From: Pseudomonadota bacterium
GTDB lineage: Bacteria > Pseudomonadota > Gammaproteobacteria > Burkholderiales > Burkholderiaceae_C
NCBI GenBank assembly: GCA_018240985.1
Contig: JAFEER010000268.1
Coordinates: forward strand, 1-58,325
Length of the DNA: 58,325 nt
Direction of reading: 5' to 3'
The notes under the pieces were generated by a model. The model did not search any database and had not been told where the DNA came from. It worked only from the letters and a program-made list of their open reading frames with translations. Below, piece by piece: positions 16,116 through 24,697 of the stretch; within the stretch, counting starts at the first letter, position 1, and every line of letters begins with the position of its first letter. A program made the translations under genes and the position numbers.

Positions 16116-17270
16116 ATGCGAGCCATCCTGCTGCTGGTCGCCGTGCTCATCAGCTACGGCTCGCTTTACCCGTTCAACTTCTCGGCCAATGGGCACTGGC
16201 TGCGCCAGGGGCTGCTCTTGTTCACTCAGCCCGATCTGCACATGGGCCGTGGCGACCTGGTGGGCAACCTGCTGCTGTTCGCCCCCTACGGCTTTGTTGC
16301 CACCCTGCTCTGCCGCGGCCAGCGGCACGGCCGCGTCACGGGCCAATGGGTGTTGCTGCTCGCCCTGGGTCTGCTGCTGGCCTTGGTCTTGCAACTGGCG
16401 CAGCTATGGCTGCCAAGCCGGGTACCGGCCTTGGGCGATGTGGTTGCCAATGCGGGCGGCATGCTGCTCGGCGTGGCAGCAGCCTTGCTGGCGCATCAGG
16501 TAGCACCCGCCGCCACCGGCGACTCCGCAAACCTGCTGCTTGGCCGCGCACTGGCACCCGCGGTACTGATGCTGCTGTGGCTCGGCTACCAGTGGTTTCC
16601 GCTGGTACCGACCATCGATCTGCAGAACATGATCAATGCCGTGAAGCCGCTCGTGCGCACGCCACAGCTCGATGCCGTGCGCGCCCTGCACACGGCACTC
16701 GCCTGGCTGGCGTTTTTCAAGCTGTGGCAACTCGCCAGCGGCCAGCGCACGCCAGCCCTGGCCTTGGCCCTGGCGGCCCTGTGCATCCTGGGGGCCAAGC
16801 TGGTGATCGTGGGCGCCAGCATTTCATTGACCAATGCAGTGGGCTTGGGCCTGGCACTTGCCTGCCTGCCCTGGCGCCAGCACAGTGCCGCCTTGCCGGT
16901 GCTGATCATCGCCATGCTCGTGAGCCTGTTGGCCTCGGGGCTGGCGCCATTTGCGCTGTCGGACATGCCGCAGGCCTTCCACTGGATCCCCTTCACCGGC
17001 ATGCTGGAAGGCAGCATGGGCGTGAACCTGCTGAACCTGGTTGAGAAGACTTATTTTTATGGTGCATTGATCGTTTTCATGACTGCCAACGGCGCCCGCC
17101 CGGTGCCAGCGGCCAGCGCCGTCGCCATCTGCCTGGGCGCCATCGAGGCGGCGCAGGTTTTCATGCCAAACCGGGTGGCAGAAACCACCGATCCCATCCT
17201 TGCGCTGATCATCGGCTTTGTCATTGGGTGGCTATCGCCACGCCGCAAGCCGGTGCGTGCTTCGGCCTGA
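16116..17270 (+). CDS. VanZ-like integral membrane protein
   Basis: A 384-residue protein with about ten hydrophobic segments. The N-terminal third carries the VanZ-like pattern: YGSLYPFNFS, then RGDLVGNLLLFAPYGFVATLL, and LGDVVANAGGMLLGVAAALL. The C-terminal part repeats a related pattern (GVNLLNLVEKTYFYGALIVF, followed by QVFMPNRVAETTDPILALIIG), suggesting two VanZ-type halves. The VanZ family is linked to teicoplanin resistance in enterococci, but its members in Gram-negatives have no established biochemical role. It begins 13 bases after the aminotransferase stop and is probably cotranscribed with it. Confidence 0.75.
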   Translation: MRAILLLVAVLISYGSLYPFNFSANGHWLRQGLLLFTQPDLHMGRGDLVGNLLLFAPYGFVATLLCRGQRHGRVTGQWVLLLALGLLLALVLQLAQLWLPSRVPALGDVVANAGGMLLGVAAALLAHQVAPAATGDSANLLLGRALAPAVLMLLWLGYQWFPLVPTIDLQNMINAVKPLVRTPQLDAVRALHTALAWLAFFKLWQLASGQRTPALALALAALCILGAKLVIVGASISLTNAVGLGLALACLPWRQHSAALPVLIIAMLVSLLASGLAPFALSDMPQAFHWIPFTGMLEGSMGVNLLNLVEKTYFYGALIVFMTANGARPVPAASAVAICLGAIEAAQVFMPNRVAETTDPILALIIGFVIGWLSPRRKPVRASA

Positions 17271-17304
17271 GCGACAAAAAAACCTACTTAGCCTAGTGGT
17301 CACC

Positions 17305-17334
17305 ATGAATACTGTATAAAACAACAGTATTCAT
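17305..17334 (+). promoter_or_regulatory. LexA (SOS) operator of the imuA-imuB-dnaE2 cassette
   Basis: CTGTATAAAACAACAG at 17312-17327 fits the LexA consensus CTGT-N8-ACAG exactly. The symmetry extends further: ATGAATACTGT and ACAGTATTCAT are perfect 11-bp arms (17305-17334). TATAAA at 17315-17320 within the box can serve as the -10 element, so bound LexA would block the promoter. The box ends only seven bases before the imuA ATG. Confidence 0.92.
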
Positions 17335-18123
17335 ATGAGCACCTCACTCCACCTCTCTGGGCAACCTGGCGCACCGTCATCCGCCACACCCCCTGTCGTC
17401 CTGCCCGGCCTCTGGCGCGGCAGCGAGCTCGGCCAGCTGACCACGGCGACGCAGCCGACGGGATGGGAGCGACTCGACCGCGCGTTGCCCGGCGGCGGCT
17501 GGCCCAGCCGATCGCTGACCGAGGTGCTGGCGCCCCAGCCAGGCATCCTGGAGTGGCGCTTGCTCGGCCCAGCACTGGTGCGCTTGGCCGCGCAGGGCCG
17601 CCAGATCGTGGCCATCGCCCCACCCCGGCATCCCTATCTGCCGGGCCTGCAGCAGGCGGGCCTGGACGAACGGCGCTTTGTCTGGATTCGGGCCGACACC
17701 CCTGCGGAGCGGCTGTGGGCCACCGAGCAAATGATCAAGTCCAACGCCTGCGGCGCCGTCATCGCCTGGCTGCCCCAGGTGCGCTCCGAGCAGTTGCGCC
17801 GGCTCCAGGTGGGCGCCCAGTCCTGCGACGGGCTGGTGTTCCTGTGCTGCCCCGAATCGGCCCGCCACGAATCGTCGGCCGCGCCCCTGCGCGTGCTCGC
17901 CCGCCCCTGCCTGGATTGGGCATTGCAGCTGCACATCCTCAAGCGCCGGGGCCCGAGCATGGAGGAGCCCATCACGCTGGAATCATTGCCTGGCGGGCTG
18001 GCTTGCGTCATCACGCCCAGGCTGCGCCGGCCCAGCCGGCTTTTTCGCCAGGAGGTGCCTGCACATGCAATGGGTCGCCCTGTCGCTCTCGACGCCCTCC
18101 GACGAGACACCGCCCTCCAGTGA
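17335..18123 (+). CDS. imuA: Translesion synthesis accessory protein ImuA (RecA-like fold)
   Basis: A 262-residue ImuA, first gene of the SOS mutagenesis cassette. The patterns GWERLDRALPGGGWPSRSLTEVL (about 42-64) and QIVAIAPPRHPYLPGLQQAG match the RecA/SulA-like domain of ImuA; the first stretch corresponds to the RecA opening, but no intact Walker A GxxxxGKT is seen. By family knowledge ImuA works with ImuB and DnaE2 in damage-induced mutagenesis. The start at 17335 has no Shine-Dalgarno, because the LexA operator fills the space upstream, which suggests a leaderless or very short-leader mRNA. Its 3' end overlaps imuB by 59 bases. Confidence 0.9.
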   Translation: MSTSLHLSGQPGAPSSATPPVVLPGLWRGSELGQLTTATQPTGWERLDRALPGGGWPSRSLTEVLAPQPGILEWRLLGPALVRLAAQGRQIVAIAPPRHPYLPGLQQAGLDERRFVWIRADTPAERLWATEQMIKSNACGAVIAWLPQVRSEQLRRLQVGAQSCDGLVFLCCPESARHESSAAPLRVLARPCLDWALQLHILKRRGPSMEEPITLESLPGGLACVITPRLRRPSRLFRQEVPAHAMGRPVALDALRRDTALQ

Positions 18124-19378
18124 TGCGCTGGCCGGACTGGCAACCTGGGCCCTGCAATTCACGCCCCGCGTTGCAACCGTCGATGAGGCCATCGTGCTGG
18201 AGCTGGAGTCCAGCCTGCGCCTGTTCGGCGGGCGCAAGGCCTTGCATGAGCGGCTGCGCCAGGAGGCACCGCAGTTGGGCTGCTCCACCATGGCCTGGGC
18301 CCCGAACAGCCTGGCCGCGCTGGCCTGCGCACGCGCAGGGGTTCTCAACGGCCTGCGCCAGAGCCTGCCGCAGTTGCTGGACGCCTTGCCGATGGAGACC
18401 TTGTCGGCCACCACGGCGCACCGGGTCACGCTGGCCCAGCTCGGCTGCCGCACGCTGGGCGATGTGCGCCGCCTGCCGCGCGGCGGTATCAGCCGGCGCT
18501 TTGGCAAGGAGCTGCTGGCGGCGCTGGATCAGGCCTACGGCCTGCGCCCCGAGGCCCATGAATGGATCGAGCTGCCTACGGTCTTTCGGGCCCGGCTGGA
18601 GCTGATGACCCGCGTGGAGACCGCGCCCGCCCTGCTGTTCGGCGCGCGCCGGCTGCTGCTGCAACTGTGCGGCTGGCTGGCGGCGCGCAATGCCGGCATC
18701 ACCGCCTTCACGCTGCACTGGGCGCATGACGCCATGCGCGCACGCGACGCGGGCGAAGGCGGCATGCTCACGATCCGCACCGCGCAGCCCATGCGCAACG
18801 TCGAACACCTATGCCGCCTGCTGGCCGAGCACCTGGCCCATGCCGAGCTGCAGGCCCCCGTGGGCGACCTGACCCTGGCCGCCGATGAGGTGCTGCCGCT
18901 GCAGGAACGCAGCGCGTCGCTGTTGCCGGACTCGGGCAGCGATGGCGAATCGCTGGCCCTGGTGCTGGAGCGCGTGGCCGCCCGCCTCGGGCCGGAGCGC
19001 GTGCTGCGGCCGGTGCTGGTCGAGGATCACCGCGCCGAATGGGCCCAGCACTGGCAGCCCGCAGCGCAGCCCCTGCCGCGCCAGCGGGTCGCGCCACCGC
19101 AGGTGCCGCAGCCCAGCTTTGTCCTGCCCGAGCCGCTGCGCCTGCTGGTGCGCGGCCACCGCCCGCTGTACCAGGGCCCGTTGCTGCTGCTGGCCGGGCC
19201 GCACCGGGTCGAAGGCGGCTGGTGGCACCGGGAAGATGGCACGGCATCGCAGGGCTCGCACCATGTGGTGCGCGACTACTGGGTCGCGCTCAGCGAACAC
19301 GCGGGCGTGCTGTGGGTGTTCCAGCAGCGGCTGGCGGGTGACGACATTGCCTGGTACCTGCAGGGCTGGTTTGCATGA
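18065..19378 (+). CDS. imuB: Y-family polymerase-like protein ImuB
   Basis: A 437-residue ImuB, a Y-family homologue thought to act as an adaptor linking DnaE2 to the beta clamp rather than as a polymerase. The palm pattern FTPRVATVDEAIVLELESSL.RLFGG is present near residues 32-57, so the Asp-Glu pair of the SIDE-type motif is retained (TVDEA). The N-terminal catalytic aspartate and most of the fingers segment are absent, since only about 35 residues precede FTPRV. Helix-hairpin-helix-like LAQLGCRTLGDVRRLPR follows. The stop is 16 bases before the dnaE2 ATG. The N-terminus overlaps imuA out of frame, implying coupled translation. Confidence 0.88.
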   Translation: MQWVALSLSTPSDETPPSSDALAGLATWALQFTPRVATVDEAIVLELESSLRLFGGRKALHERLRQEAPQLGCSTMAWAPNSLAALACARAGVLNGLRQSLPQLLDALPMETLSATTAHRVTLAQLGCRTLGDVRRLPRGGISRRFGKELLAALDQAYGLRPEAHEWIELPTVFRARLELMTRVETAPALLFGARRLLLQLCGWLAARNAGITAFTLHWAHDAMRARDAGEGGMLTIRTAQPMRNVEHLCRLLAEHLAHAELQAPVGDLTLAADEVLPLQERSASLLPDSGSDGESLALVLERVAARLGPERVLRPVLVEDHRAEWAQHWQPAAQPLPRQRVAPPQVPQPSFVLPEPLRLLVRGHRPLYQGPLLLLAGPHRVEGGWWHREDGTASQGSHHVVRDYWVALSEHAGVLWVFQQRLAGDDIAWYLQGWFA

Positions 19379-19394
19379 ACAAGGCCACCCCACG

Positions 19395-22300
19395 ATGAAC
19401 CGCAGCCCCAACCCACCACCCGCCCTGCCCGACTATGCCGAGCTGCGCTGCCTGAGCAATTTCTCGTTCCTGCGGGGCGCCAGCCACCCCGAGGAGCTGG
19501 TGGTGCGGGCGGCGCAGCAAGGATATTCCGCACTGGCCATCACCGATGAATGCTCGCTGGCCGGCGTGGTGCGCGCCCATGTGGCGGCCAAGGAGCATGG
19601 CCTCAAGCTGCTGATTGGCAGCCAGTTCCAGGTGGAAACGCCGGAGGATGGGGATCTGCGCCCCTTTGCGCTGGTGGTGCTGGCCTGCAATGCCAACGGC
19701 TACGGCAACCTGTGCGAATTCATCACCCGGCTGCGGCGCACCTGCGAGAAAGGCACCTACCGGCTACCGCTGCGCGACATCGACCCGCAGGCCTTGGCCG
19801 ACTGTCTGGTGCTGGTCTCGCCCGAACGGCGCAGCAGCTCGGCGCAGTTGCTGGCCGTCGCGCGCTGGATGCTCCAACACTTCATGGGGCGCTGCTGGAT
19901 GGCGGTGGAGTTGCTGCGCCAGCTTGACGACGAGATGTGGCTGCACCGCCTGCGCGAGCTCAGCGCGCTCACGGCCATTCCCCTGGTGGCCAGCGGCGAT
20001 GTGCACATGCATGTGCGCTCGCGCAAGCCGCTGCAGGACTTGCTGACGGCCACGCGCATCGGCAAACCATTGACCGAGTGCGGCCGGGCGCTGCAGCCCC
20101 ATGCCGAGCGGCATCTGCACTCGCGCCTGCGGCTGGCGCAGACCTACCCGCCCGAGCTGCTGGCCGAGACGCTGCGGGTGGCGGCCAGGTGTGACTTCAG
20201 CCTGGACGCGCTGCGCTACCAGTACCCAGCCGAGGTGGTGCCCGCGGGCGAGACGCCTGCCGGCTATCTGCGCCGCATCACCTACGAGGGCGCCGGCCGG
20301 CGCTGGCCCGAGGGCATATCCGCCCAGGTGCAGGGCCTGATCGAGCATGAGCTGGCCCTGATCGCCGAGCTGGGTTACGAGCATTACTTTCTGACGGTGG
20401 CGGACATCGTGGCCTTTGCGCGTTCGCGCAACATCCTGTGCCAGGGGCGTGGCAGCGCGGCCAACTCGGTGGTGTGCTACTGCACGGGTGTGACCGAGGT
20501 GGATCCGGCCCGCATGTCGGTGCTGTTCGAGCGCTTCATCAGCCGGGAGCGCAACGAGCCGCCGGACATCGACATCGACTTCGAGCACGAGCGGCGCGAG
20601 GAAGTCATCCAGTACCTGTATGAGAAGTACGGGCGCGAGCGGGCCGCACTGACGGCCGCGGTCATCTCCTACCGGCCCAAGAGCGCGATCCGCGATGTCG
20701 GCAAGGCGCTGGGCCTCGACCTGGCGACGATCGACACGCTTGCCAAGGGGCACCGCTGGTGGGATGGCGGCACCATCGATGCCGCGCGGCTGGCCGAGGC
20801 CGGGCTGGCGCCCGAGTCGCTGCAGGTGCGCCAGCTGGTCGCGCTGACCGGCCAGCTGCTGGGCTTTCCGCGCCACCTGAGCCAGCATGTGGGCGGCTTC
20901 GTGCTCACGCGCGGGCCGCTGTCGCGCATGGTGCCGATCGAGAACGCGGCAATGGCGGATCGCACCGTCATCGAATGGGACAAGGACGATCTCGATGCCA
21001 TGGGGCTGCTCAAGGTGGACGTGCTGGCGCTGGGCATGCTGACCGCGCTGCGCAAGGCGCTGGCCTTTATCGGCGAGCGCAAGGGCCAGGCCTTCGAGAT
21101 GCAGGACATCCCGCCCGAAGACCCCGAGACCTACGACATGGTCTGCAAAGCCGACACCATCGGCGTGTTCCAGATCGAGAGCCGCGCGCAGATGAGCATG
21201 CTGCCGCGCCTGCGGCCACAGTGCTTTTATGACCTGGTGATCGAGGTGGCGATCGTGCGGCCTGGGCCGATCCAGGGCGGCATGATCCATCCCTACCTGC
21301 GCCGGCGCCAGGGCCAGGAGCCCGTGAGCTACCCCGGCGAGGCCCTGCGCCAAGCCCTGGGGCACACGCTGGGAGTGCCGATCTTCCAGGAGCAGGTGAT
21401 GCAGGTAGCGGTGCTGGCGGCGGGCTTCACGCCCGGCGAGGCAGACCAGTTGCGCCGCGCCATGGCGGCCTGGAAGCGCAAGGGCGGGCTGGAGAAATAC
21501 CACACCAAGCTGGTGGAGGGCATGACCGTGCGGGGCTACGAGGCCGCGTTTGCGGAGGCCATTTTTGAGCAGATCAGGGGATTCAGCGACTACGGGTTTC
21601 CGGAGAGCCATGCCGCCAGCTTTGCGCTGCTGGTGTATGCCAGCTGCTGGATCAAGCGGCACCACCCGGCGGAGTTCCTGGCGGCCATGCTCAACAGCCA
21701 GCCGCTGGGCTTCTATACACCCAGCCAACTGGTGCAGGATGCAAGGCGCCATGGCGTCGAGGTGCGGCCCGCCGATGTGCTGGCCAGCGACTGGGACTGC
21801 ACGCTTGAAGAACCCTCCTCTTTGCCCAGCCCACCGGCCGTGCGGCTGGGTCTGCGCCTGGTGTCGGGACTGCCCCGCGCCGTCGCCGAACGCATCGTGG
21901 CCGCGCGGGAACTGGCCCCGTTTGACGACGCGGAGAATCTGGCGCACCGCGCACAGCTCGACGAATCCGACATGCGCCGTCTGGCCGGGGCGGATGCGCT
22001 GGCCAGCCTGGCCGGCCACCGGCGCCAGCAGGTCTGGGAGGCCTCGGCGCTGAAGGCAAAGCCGGCGCTACTGCACGATGCCCCGATCGGCGAGGCGTTG
22101 CTGGAACTGCCGCCGGCGCCGGAGGGCGAGGAAGTGGTGTTTGACTATGCCAGCACCGGCCTGACCCTGCGCCGCCATCCGATGGCCTTGCTGCGTCCCC
22201 TGCTGCGCAAAAGGCGCCTGCAGAGCGCGCAGGAGCTGCAACACCTCCCCGATGGGCGCTGGGTGCGCTGCTGCGGCATGGTCACGGTGCGCCAGCGGCC

Positions 22301-22547
22301 GGGGACGGCCAAGGGGGTGATTTTTGTTTCGCTGGAAGACGAGACGGGCTCCATCCAGGTGGTGGTCTGGAGCAAGGTCAGCGAGCGCCAGCGCAACGAG
22401 CTGCTGCGCTCCAAGCTGCTGGCGGTCTATGGGCGCTGGCAGCGCGAGGGCGAGGTTTGCAATGTGGTGGCGAGCCGGCTGGCCGATCTGACGCCGCTGC
22501 TGGGGCGGTTGGCAGAGGTGGCGGGAGGGAGCCGGGATTTCCACTGA
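19395..22547 (+). CDS. dnaE2: Error-prone DNA polymerase DnaE2 (ImuC)
   Basis: A 1050-residue C-family polymerase for SOS mutagenesis. The PHP domain is at the N-terminus (AELRCLSNFSFLRGASHPEE). The catalytic aspartates are in PPDIDIDFEHERREE (about residues 389-403) and LLKVDVLALGML (about 539-550); GRGSAANSVVCYCTG (about 352-366) is the nucleotide-binding loop. An OB-fold lies near the C-terminus (GVIFVSLEDETGSIQVVVWS). The length is that of DnaE2 and shorter than replicative DnaE1, which has a C-terminal tau-binding region missing here. It is the third gene of the LexA-controlled operon. ATG 19395 follows AAGG and directly precedes the conserved start. Confidence 0.93.
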   Translation: MNRSPNPPPALPDYAELRCLSNFSFLRGASHPEELVVRAAQQGYSALAITDECSLAGVVRAHVAAKEHGLKLLIGSQFQVETPEDGDLRPFALVVLACNANGYGNLCEFITRLRRTCEKGTYRLPLRDIDPQALADCLVLVSPERRSSSAQLLAVARWMLQHFMGRCWMAVELLRQLDDEMWLHRLRELSALTAIPLVASGDVHMHVRSRKPLQDLLTATRIGKPLTECGRALQPHAERHLHSRLRLAQTYPPELLAETLRVAARCDFSLDALRYQYPAEVVPAGETPAGYLRRITYEGAGRRWPEGISAQVQGLIEHELALIAELGYEHYFLTVADIVAFARSRNILCQGRGSAANSVVCYCTGVTEVDPARMSVLFERFISRERNEPPDIDIDFEHERREEVIQYLYEKYGRERAALTAAVISYRPKSAIRDVGKALGLDLATIDTLAKGHRWWDGGTIDAARLAEAGLAPESLQVRQLVALTGQLLGFPRHLSQHVGGFVLTRGPLSRMVPIENAAMADRTVIEWDKDDLDAMGLLKVDVLALGMLTALRKALAFIGERKGQAFEMQDIPPEDPETYDMVCKADTIGVFQIESRAQMSMLPRLRPQCFYDLVIEVAIVRPGPIQGGMIHPYLRRRQGQEPVSYPGEALRQALGHTLGVPIFQEQVMQVAVLAAGFTPGEADQLRRAMAAWKRKGGLEKYHTKLVEGMTVRGYEAAFAEAIFEQIRGFSDYGFPESHAASFALLVYASCWIKRHHPAEFLAAMLNSQPLGFYTPSQLVQDARRHGVEVRPADVLASDWDCTLEEPSSLPSPPAVRLGLRLVSGLPRAVAERIVAARELAPFDDAENLAHRAQLDESDMRRLAGADALASLAGHRRQQVWEASALKAKPALLHDAPIGEALLELPPAPEGEEVVFDYASTGLTLRRHPMALLRPLLRKRRLQSAQELQHLPDGRWVRCCGMVTVRQRPGTAKGVIFVSLEDETGSIQVVVWSKVSERQRNELLRSKLLAVYGRWQREGEVCNVVASRLADLTPLLGRLAEVAGGSRDFH

Positions 22548-22687
22548 AGTCATTCCAATTGACGCTGCCGAGTACCTCATTGCCGTTGCTTGGGGCAGAG
22601 GCCGAATCGACGACCCTGAATGACACCATTGCTTCTCCTTCTACTTTTCCGAGAACACTCCCTGGTTCGGTTCCTCCACCCGCATCC

Positions 22688-24262
22688 TCAAACCCTTTCC
22701 TCGGCTTCCGGCCGCTCGCCCTCGAATACGGCACGAACCGCAGCAATGATCTGCGCGTGCCTTGTGTAGAAGGCGCCATCCTCCGCGAAGATCTGTGGCA
22801 GGGTCTTGCGCAAGTTGTTGCTCACCTGCCAGCCCCCTTCCTTGAGCGACCGGATGATGCGGTCGGCGTCCGGATCCGGCATCTCGACGAGCTCCTTGAT
22901 CGCCACCCGCGCCTCGTCGTACTGGCGCAGCGCCAGCGCCTCCTGCGCCATCTCCTGCTCGACCGTCTGGCGCAGCACACCGCTCAGGTAGCGAGCCTGC
23001 TCGGATAGATCGAGATAGCGCCAGGCATGCTGCGCGTCCTCCGTTCGAAGGAATTCGAAGTTGGTCTCGATGCCATCGGGGCAAAGCCGCTTCGGTCTGA
23101 AGCGGTAGGCATCGGCGTAGACCTGCATGAAGGGCCGAGAGAAGGCCTCCAGGGCCTGGTCATAGTCGGCGCGCCCCTTGGCCGAGCCGGCGATCGTCGC
23201 CGAGACCGGAATGATGATGTTGGCCGGCACCACCTTGTCCACCGCGAGCAGGTGATTGACCAGGAAGCGATGGATGCGCCCATTGCCGTCCGCGAGCGGA
23301 TGCAGGTAGACGAAGGCAAACGACACGGCCGCCGCGCGCGCCACCGGGTTCGCGCCCCGCGTGCGGGCCTCGAAACCGCGCAGCGCGTCGAGCATGCCAT
23401 CCACAAGTTCCTCGGATGGCGCGATGTAGTGGACGATCTCGCTCACGAAGCTGCGCTCCCCGACGAACACCGGCGACTGGCGGATACCGACCCGCAGCGC
23501 CGCTTCGCCAAGCACGGCCTGCTGCAGCGTGAGCAATTGCTCCAGTGCCATCGGATCATCCATGCGGCCGCTGTACGTGCCGATGGCCGCCGCGAAGCGC
23601 TTCACCCGATCCTGCTTGTCCGCCTCGTGCTCGATGGCGAAACTGGCCCGCGACTCCTTGAGCGTCAGCCAGGCCGCGCTGCGCAGCAACAGCTCCGGCC
23701 CGTAGGTGTCGTCGAGCGACTGCACCCCAGCCGCCACGTCATAGAGCCAGCCACGCTGCTCCTGAGCCCCAAGGAAGACCATCGGGCAGAAGCCGCGCGA
23801 ACCCGGCAGGTTGTCGTTGACGCGCCAGCGCCGGACACGATCCGGACGCTGGGCGGCCAGGTACTGTCCGGCGTCGATCGCGTCGACGTAGCCTACGTTG
23901 GGCGCCGTGTCCGGTACGGCGAGTTGCCGGCCGGTGAACCATTCATAGAGGAACGCGGCGCGCCGGGCATAGCTCCCGGTGGGCTCGTCCCTCGCCCATG
24001 CCGCCACATCCTCCGGATCGACCCGATGGAACAGCCTCGAGAAGAACTCGAAGCTCAGCCGCTCGTACTTCAAGCCGAACTCGAAGTGCCCGCGGAAGTT
24101 GTCGGCGGGCTGGTACTGCGCAGTCCAAGTGCGCACCTCCCGGCCATCCTCCGCTTCGCGCTGGCGCACCGGCCCCAAACGGCTGCGGGTGAAGAGTGGC
24201 TGCACCAATTGGATGCCGTAGATCTCCGCGAGCCGGTGGAAGCCCAATAAGGTGTCGGACAT
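22688..24262 (-). CDS. Fic-domain protein (class II-like AMP transferase)
   Basis: A 524-residue Fic protein. The catalytic motif is HPLADGNGRIHRFLVNH (about residues 321-337), matching HPFx(D/E)GNGRxxR. Upstream, at about residue 200-208, SRASFAIEHEA fits the inhibitory helix motif (S/T)xxxE(G/N) except for His in place of Gly/Asn, placing it in the self-inhibited class II architecture. An N-terminal domain of about 190 residues (SDTLLGFHRLAEIYGIQLVQP) precedes it, and the C-terminal 130 residues look like a winged-helix region (IIRSLKEGGWQVSNNLRKTLP). It probably modifies a protein with AMP; the target is unknown. It stands between dnaE2 and rng with its own AT-rich leader, suggesting acquisition. 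ATG 24262 chosen; TTG at 24271 is possible. No convincing Shine-Dalgarno. Confidence 0.85.
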   Translation of the reverse strand: MSDTLLGFHRLAEIYGIQLVQPLFTRSRLGPVRQREAEDGREVRTWTAQYQPADNFRGHFEFGLKYERLSFEFFSRLFHRVDPEDVAAWARDEPTGSYARRAAFLYEWFTGRQLAVPDTAPNVGYVDAIDAGQYLAAQRPDRVRRWRVNDNLPGSRGFCPMVFLGAQEQRGWLYDVAAGVQSLDDTYGPELLLRSAAWLTLKESRASFAIEHEADKQDRVKRFAAAIGTYSGRMDDPMALEQLLTLQQAVLGEAALRVGIRQSPVFVGERSFVSEIVHYIAPSEELVDGMLDALRGFEARTRGANPVARAAAVSFAFVYLHPLADGNGRIHRFLVNHLLAVDKVVPANIIIPVSATIAGSAKGRADYDQALEAFSRPFMQVYADAYRFRPKRLCPDGIETNFEFLRTEDAQHAWRYLDLSEQARYLSGVLRQTVEQEMAQEALALRQYDEARVAIKELVEMPDPDADRIIRSLKEGGWQVSNNLRKTLPQIFAEDGAFYTRHAQIIAAVRAVFEGERPEAEERV

Positions 24263-24438
24263 GGAGAGCAATTTCGCTATGGGATAGACTATTTTGCTAG
24301 AAAATTGGCGAATCTGATCTAAAACGCTATTTTTGCAGCATTTTGCTCAAGGGTACGAGCATTCGATCTCAACAACGGCACGTTCGAGGGCTGCCAGATG
24401 CAAACCGCGCTCCTCCCCTGGGCTCCGCGCTGCACGGC
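24263..24438 (-). promoter_or_regulatory. AT-rich leader of the fic gene with repeated ATTTTGC motifs
   Basis: This stretch is far richer in A and T than its surroundings, particularly 24270-24350. It contains ATTTTGC at 24291-24297, ATTTTTGC at 24329-24336 and ATTTTGC at 24340-24346, plus the near-palindrome ATTTTGCTAGAAAAT (24291-24305). It likely holds the fic promoter and possibly repeated binding sites for a regulator; this is inference. Nothing coding was recognised in it. Confidence 0.4.
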
Positions 24439-24663
24439 CTACTCGATGACTTGCGGATCGCTGGGCAACAGGTCGACCAGGCATGCGCTGTCCTCGCCCA
24501 TCCCCGTCAGTGCCATCCACAATCGCGGGCTCCTTCCAGCCACTGCCGGAATCAAGGCAATGGCTTTCCATTCGCCTCGCGCCGGTGCAGATTGAAACCT
24601 CTCCAGGCGATAGCGTCTTCGCGCTATCACCCCTCCCGGCCTGATCGGGCGTAGCGGCGCCAC
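24439..24663 (-). CDS. Possible small protein between rng and fic
   Basis: A 74-codon frame with a GTG start (24663); GTG at 24630 would give 63 residues. The second half reads like a genuine globular protein: RYRLERFQSAPARGEWKAI, then RLWMALTGMGEDSACLVDL and LPSDPQVIE before the stop. I do not recognise the family. It lies on the same strand as rng and fic, 35 bases after rng and 176 before fic, in a gap of 435 bases with no other gene. It could be a small partner of the Fic protein or a remnant of a larger acquired gene. The 5' part contains the hairpin GATAGCG..CGCTATC (24610-24629). Confidence 0.35.
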   Translation of the reverse strand: MAPLRPIRPGGVIARRRYRLERFQSAPARGEWKAIALIPAVAGRSPRLWMALTGMGEDSACLVDLLPSDPQVIE

Positions 24664-24697
24664 GCGGGGGCCGGATTCGCATGAGACCCCAAAAAAG

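Noticed and set aside
19764-22019. 751-codon minus-strand frame opposite dnaE2
   Set aside because: Mirror frame of a well-conserved polymerase gene; His/Arg/Gln-rich with no family signature.
22378-22779. Minus-strand frame between fic and the end of dnaE2
   Set aside because: Mostly antisense to dnaE2 or out of frame with fic; no similarity recognised. The 140-base gap 22548-22687 otherwise shows nothing.
24610-24629. GATAGCG..CGCTATC hairpin as terminator of rng
   Set aside because: No T tract follows on either strand and it lies inside the possible small ORF.
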